NCBI GenBank assembly: GCA_031258155.1 | Contig: JAIRNH010000005.1 | Span: 1-44,068, forward strand | DNA from: Helicobacteraceae bacterium | GTDB taxonomy: Bacteria; Campylobacterota; Campylobacteria; Campylobacterales; SZUA-545 | Direction: 5' to 3' | DNA: 44,068 nt | Shown: one piece after another, positions 40,346-44,068 of the stretch | How positions within the stretch are numbered: the stretch's first letter is position 1 | Layout of the letters: every line of letters starts with the position of its first letter | Made by a program: the position numbers and the translations under genes | Notes under the pieces: model-generated | What the model was told of the DNA's origin: nothing | What the model saw: the letters and a program-made list of their open reading frames with translations, nothing else | Databases searched by the model: none

Positions 40346-41530
40346 ATGGTTCAAGAGGCGCTAACGGAGATCAAACGCGGCTGTTTGGAGTTGATCGACG
40401 AGACAAAAATAACCAAATGTTTGACGGCGTGGTTTGAAAAAGGCGAAAATTGGCGCGTTAAAGCGGGCTTTGATCCAACCGCGCCCGATCTACATTACGG
40501 GCATACGGCGTTGTTAAGCAAACTCGCCGCGATGCAAAAATACGGCGCGATCGTCCAATTTCTAATCGGCGATTTCACGGCTACGATCGGCGATCCTACG
40601 GGTAAAAACCAAACGCGAAAGGTTTTGACGCGCGGCGAGGTTATGAACAACGCCAAAACCTACGAAAGGCAGGTTTTTAAAATTCTTGATCCAAACAAGA
40701 CCAAAATCGTTTTTAACGGCGAATGGCTTAACGAACTAGGCGCGGCGGGGATCGTGGCGCTTGCTAGAGAGTCGAGCGTGGCGCGCATGTTAGAGCGCGA
40801 CGATTTTGAAAAGCGTTACAGAGCGCAAACGCCGATCGCGATCAGCGAATTTTTGTATCCGTTGCTACAGGGATACGACAGCGTCTATCTTAACAGCGAT
40901 CTGGAGCTTGGCGGTAGCGATCAGAAGTTCAATCTGCTTATGGGTCGCCAACTGCAAAAAGCATACGGCAAAAGCGAACAGGCGGTGATGACCATGCCGC
41001 TTTTAGAGGGTTTAGACGGCGCGCAAAAGATGAGTAAAAGTCTTGGCAACTATATCGGCATAGACGAAAGCGCCAACGAGCAACACGCAAAAATTATGAG
41101 CGTCTCCGACGAGCTTATGTGGCGGTGGTATGAACTTTTGAGTTTCAAAACCGTAAAGGAGATCGAAGCGTTAAAGCGCGGCGGCGAGCATCCAAAAAAG
41201 ATCAAGGAGGCTTTGGCGCTCGAGCTTGTTTCGCGCTATTGCGGCGAAGCGGCGGCGCGTAAAGCTAAAGAGGAGTTTGATCGCGTTCACAAACAAGGCG
41301 ACGTCCCAAGCGACGCGCAAAGTTTTAGCTTCAAAGCGCCGATATGGATAGGCAAGGCGTTTATGGATGCGAAACTGGTCGCTTCTACTAGCGAGCTAAA
41401 CCGTATGATACAATCAAAATCGGTTAAAATAAACGCCGAGATTATCGCCGATTTCAAAATCGAATTGAGCGCGGGAGAGTATATCGCGCAGGTCGGCAAA
41501 AGAAAGTTTGCGAAAATAAAGGTAAATTAA
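40346..41530 (+). CDS. tyrS: tyrosyl-tRNA synthetase
   Basis: 394 residues, class I. HYGH (50-53) is the HIGH motif, KMSKSLGNYIG carries KMSKS, and a C-terminal S4-like RNA-binding domain (about 330-394) is present with SELNRMIQSKSVKI. Belongs to the TyrS2 type common in the phylum. Ribosome site probably inside the end of spoT. The following gene starts one base after its stop. Confidence 0.96.
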   Translation: MVQEALTEIKRGCLELIDETKITKCLTAWFEKGENWRVKAGFDPTAPDLHYGHTALLSKLAAMQKYGAIVQFLIGDFTATIGDPTGKNQTRKVLTRGEVMNNAKTYERQVFKILDPNKTKIVFNGEWLNELGAAGIVALARESSVARMLERDDFEKRYRAQTPIAISEFLYPLLQGYDSVYLNSDLELGGSDQKFNLLMGRQLQKAYGKSEQAVMTMPLLEGLDGAQKMSKSLGNYIGIDESANEQHAKIMSVSDELMWRWYELLSFKTVKEIEALKRGGEHPKKIKEALALELVSRYCGEAAARKAKEEFDRVHKQGDVPSDAQSFSFKAPIWIGKAFMDAKLVASTSELNRMIQSKSVKINAEIIADFKIELSAGEYIAQVGKRKFAKIKVN

Positions 41531-41531
41531 G

Positions 41532-42632
41532 TTGCAATTTAAAGAGATTAAAATCGGTCGCCATACGATCAAATATCCAATTATTCAAGGCGGCATGGGA
41601 GTCGGAATCAGTTGGTCGCAATTAGCCGGCGCGGTAAGTTTAGCGGGCGCGCTTGGCGTTATCAGCGCGATCGGCACGGGCTACTACCACAACCGCGCGT
41701 TTGTAACCAAACAACAGCTAGGTCGTCCCGCCAATACCGAGCAGTTTTACAACCGCAAGGCGACCTTTCAGATTTTCGAGGACGCGCGCAAAATATGCGG
41801 CGACAAGCCGCTTGGCGCAAACGTGCTTCACGCTATCAACGACTACCCGCGCGTAATTCGCGACGTATGCGAAGCCGGCGCGGATATAATAATCACCGGC
41901 GCGGGATTGCCGATGAATATGCCCGAATACGCCGCCGACTTTCCAAACGTGGCGCTTGTTCCGATAGTTTCAAGCGCCAAAGCCTTGAGGCTGATCGCCA
42001 AACGCTGGGAGCAGCGCTATAAAAGAGTCCCCGACGCGATCGTGCTGGAAGGACCGCTTAGCGGCGGGCATCAGGGTTTTACCTACGAGCAGTGCCTCGA
42101 TCCGAATTATCAACTTGAAAATCTTATAAAACCCGTTGTGGCGGAGGCTAAATCTATCGCGAGTAACATTCCCGTTTTCGCCGCCGGCGGGATATGGACG
42201 CATGACGATATAGTCAAATTTATGGAACTTGGGGCTGACGGCGCGCAGATAGGAACGCGCTTTATAGGAACCTACGAATGCGACGCGCCGCAGGCGTTTA
42301 AGGAGCTGCTTATTAGGTGTAAGCAAGAGGACATAGAGCTTTTGCATTCGCCCGTAGGTTATCCCGCGCGCGGCATTCGCACTAATCTTATCGAGCTAGT
42401 GGATAAGCGGCTTGGTCCTCCCATTCAATGCGTGAGCAACTGCGTTGTTCCGTGCAAAAGAGGAATCGAGGCAAAAGCGGTCGGATACTGCATCGCCGAC
42501 AGGCTTAGCGACGCGGCGGAGGGCAATTTGGAAACGGGGTTGTTTTTTACGGGAAGCAACGGCTATCGGATCGATCGTTTTATAAGCGTAAGCGATCTGA
42601 TAAAAAAGCTGGTTTATGGAGAAGATAGCTAA
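41532..42632 (+). CDS. nitronate monooxygenase / enoyl-reductase-like flavoprotein
   Basis: 366 residues, FMN-dependent TIM barrel of the NPD family. IIQGGMGVGISWSQLAGAVS (17-36) is the flavin phosphate-side start; GADIIITGAGLP, LEGPLSGGHQG and FAAGGIWTHDDIVKFMELGADGAQIGTRF are diagnostic. Real substrate uncertain. Start TTG 41532 immediately after tyrS. The gene order tyrS-NMO-amidase is conserved in Campylobacterota. It overlaps the amidase start by 17 bases. Confidence 0.88.
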   Translation: MQFKEIKIGRHTIKYPIIQGGMGVGISWSQLAGAVSLAGALGVISAIGTGYYHNRAFVTKQQLGRPANTEQFYNRKATFQIFEDARKICGDKPLGANVLHAINDYPRVIRDVCEAGADIIITGAGLPMNMPEYAADFPNVALVPIVSSAKALRLIAKRWEQRYKRVPDAIVLEGPLSGGHQGFTYEQCLDPNYQLENLIKPVVAEAKSIASNIPVFAAGGIWTHDDIVKFMELGADGAQIGTRFIGTYECDAPQAFKELLIRCKQEDIELLHSPVGYPARGIRTNLIELVDKRLGPPIQCVSNCVVPCKRGIEAKAVGYCIADRLSDAAEGNLETGLFFTGSNGYRIDRFISVSDLIKKLVYGEDS

Positions 42633-43686
42633 ATTCGTCGTCGTCTTACTGGCGTTTTTCGCCGTTTCGCTTGACGCGCAAAAAATTACGCGCTATCAAC
42701 TCGAACGCAATCGCCTAATCGTCGAATTTGAAAGCCCGCTTAGCCCTAACGATATTAACGACTTTATCATCAAGCCTACGCAAGACGAGCCTTTTAGGCG
42801 CGTGATAGACGTTAAGGCTTCGTATCCGCACAAACCTCTTATCGATACGAAAACCGCCGACGCGGGCGTTAAGATCGCGCAGTTTAACGCTGAAATAGCG
42901 CGTATCGTATTATCGCGCGAGGATAAGTTCGACGTCGCGATCTCAATACTCGCAAACACCCTAACAATCGAATTTGAAACGAAGCGAATAGCTTTGCTCG
43001 ACGGATATAAACCGATCGTGGCGATCGACGCGGGACACGGAGGGCGCGATACGGGCGCGCTTGGCGTCAACAAAACCAAAGAGAAGGATATAGCGTTAAA
43101 AGTAGCGGTATTAACGGCTAAGATCCTTCGCGATCGCGGCTTTGAAGTGGAGATGACGCGCGAAAACGACAAATATGTCGCGTTGCAGAGCCGCACCTCG
43201 TTGGCAAATAAGATCAAAGCCGATATTTTCGTTTCAATACACGCCAACGCTTGCCCGCCGCCGTATAAACTATCCGGCATAGAAACCTATTTTCTCTCGC
43301 CCGCTAAAAGCGATCGCGCCAAAGAGGTGGCGGCTTTGGAAAACTCGGTCGTCGTCGATAATATGGAAAAATACTCGAAAGAGGCGTTCTTGAACTTCCT
43401 AAACCGCGAAATGGTGGTAAGCTCCAATAAACTTGCGATCGACATTCAGCGATCATTGCTATTTTACGCCCGACAAAAATACGCAAAAACGATCGACGGC
43501 GGTATTAGGGAGGGTCCGTTTTGGGTGCTAACGGGGGCGCAAATGCCCGCCGCGCTTGTGGAAATCGGCTATATCACGCATAAAGACGAGGTAAAACGGC
43601 TTTTAGATCCAAGCTATCAACGTCTGCTCGCCGAAGGGATCGCGCTTGGGATCGAAAGCTACTTTATCAACAACTTTCGGCGTTGA
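42616..43686 (+). CDS. amiA: N-acetylmuramoyl-L-alanine amidase (Amidase_3)
   Basis: 356 residues, periplasmic zinc amidase that cleaves stem peptides during cell separation. A signal peptide (about 1-21) precedes an AMIN-like beta domain (22-125). The catalytic domain has VAIDAGHGGRDTGALG with His141, Glu156, FVSIHANA with His209, and ALVEIGYITHKDE with the catalytic Glu. An insertion after LSGIETYFLS (lid helix) suggests autoinhibition, as in other AmiA/B/C proteins. Ends shortly before a hairpin. Confidence 0.92.
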   Translation: MEKIAKFVVVLLAFFAVSLDAQKITRYQLERNRLIVEFESPLSPNDINDFIIKPTQDEPFRRVIDVKASYPHKPLIDTKTADAGVKIAQFNAEIARIVLSREDKFDVAISILANTLTIEFETKRIALLDGYKPIVAIDAGHGGRDTGALGVNKTKEKDIALKVAVLTAKILRDRGFEVEMTRENDKYVALQSRTSLANKIKADIFVSIHANACPPPYKLSGIETYFLSPAKSDRAKEVAALENSVVVDNMEKYSKEAFLNFLNREMVVSSNKLAIDIQRSLLFYARQKYAKTIDGGIREGPFWVLTGAQMPAALVEIGYITHKDEVKRLLDPSYQRLLAEGIALGIESYFINNFRR

Positions 43687-43713
43687 AACGAAAACGGCTG
43701 ATTGCTATAAACC

Positions 43714-43732
43714 GCCGCGAAAAAGCGGCTTT
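43714..43732 (+). terminator. possible terminator after the amidase gene
   Basis: GCCGC (43714-43718) and GCGGC (43725-43729) pair over a six-base loop, followed by only three T. It lies 28 bases past the stop, so it could end the pyrH-to-amidase transcript, but weakly. Confidence 0.35.
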
Positions 43733-43744
43733 CGCGTCGCATAA

Positions 43745-43930
43745 AATGCTATTTTTTGCGATAGGCTAGTTGCGTGCGGCGACGGCGAAAGCGCGGCTGG
43801 CAAAGCGGCGCAGGCGTTAGAAACGTTGGGATTTAATCCGCGCGAGATCGCGCAAGCGCTGGCGAAGTGCGCGTCCTCCGACGTCTTAAGCCTCGTTAAA
43901 GAAGCGCTTAAATTACTGAAAAAGTCCTAA
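43745..43930 (+). pseudogene. ruvA: C-terminal fragment of ruvA
   Basis: The frame after TAA 43742-43744 encodes KAAQALETLGFNPREIAQAL followed by ASSDVLSLVKEALKLLKKS, the RuvB-contacting third domain of RuvA. No start codon lies in the frame, and only 58 bases separate it from the amidase, so the Holliday-junction-binding domains I and II are missing. Either a deletion remnant or a misassembly near the contig end; a full ruvA is needed elsewhere. Confidence 0.55.
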
Positions 43931-44068
43931 ACGCCGCTCTAGCGGACGCCGAAAAGAGAAGTTGGCGCGTTGTTTCGCGTAGGCTGGCGCGGCGATCGCG
44001 GCTATTTACGCGCGAAGCGATGCGCTACTTTTGCGCGATAACCGCAAAGCGTAGCCGCAAATTTGCAA
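43931..44068. other. window end, no gene recognised
   Basis: 138 bases after the ruvA fragment with host-like composition and short palindromes. No open frame with a recognisable family is seen before the window ends. Confidence 0.4.

Overview
The window reads as a chromosomal piece of a diazotrophic member of the Campylobacterota (Epsilonproteobacteria). Reasons: an HsrA (HP1043)-type response regulator whose DNA-binding half is almost the Helicobacter/Campylobacter sequence; the campylobacterotal gene orders tal-pilT-rplY-pth, pyrH-rpoZ-spoT-tyrS-nitronate monooxygenase-amidase and ribA-rsmG-PP0621-like; a TIGR04219-type outer-membrane protein; and a nifE-nifN-nifX-DUF269-nifW cluster. The host DNA is rich in CGATCG/GCGATCGC palindromes. 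No species can be named from the sequence alone.

Layout. 1-77 is a poly-C contig-end artefact. 79-3940 holds core genes on the minus strand (pth, rplY, pilT, tal). 3996-14206 is an 10.2-kb, AT-richer island bounded by a 214-bp direct repeat of the 5' end of tal (3782-3995 and 14207-14420, 4 mismatches). Inside it is one long minus-strand operon: DUF475/TerC-like membrane protein, TerD, vWA, TerD, vWA, vWA with zinc ribbons (TerY-C type), PP2C phosphatase, Ser/Thr-kinase-like protein with zinc ribbon and FHA-like tail, a four-helix membrane protein, a small secreted protein and a membrane-anchored protein that repeats the FHA-like tail of the kinase. The operon leader carries an AG/CT dinucleotide tract inside a small ORF. 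This is a Ter-type phospho-signalling stress/defence system; its last three genes are the least explained part.

14604-18067 is a two-gene restriction-modification system in which a PD-(D/E)xK nuclease domain is fused to the methyltransferase, partnered by an HsdS-like subunit and with no helicase subunit (BcgI-like layout). 18298-22320 returns to host genes (uppP, a broken XRE regulator, an OsmC-like protein, glmM), with an inverted-repeat element and four degenerate CRISPR-like repeat units between osmC and glmM.

22442-26787 is the nitrogenase-cofactor cluster on the minus strand; nifE and nifN are separated by about 590 bases holding a lipoprotein gene with an ACG in place of its start codon and a degenerate tRNA-like sequence. 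26929-43686 is housekeeping: nadA, plsY-folB, an hsrA-like regulator with an adjacent histidine kinase, a putative glycosyltransferase, ribA-rsmG and two small genes, pirin, dnaG, an outer-membrane protein, tRNA-Ala(GGC), pyrH-rpoZ-spoT-tyrS, nitronate monooxygenase and a cell-wall amidase. The window closes with an isolated C-terminal fragment of ruvA.

Functional calls rest on motif and family recognition by eye; no database search or structure prediction was run.
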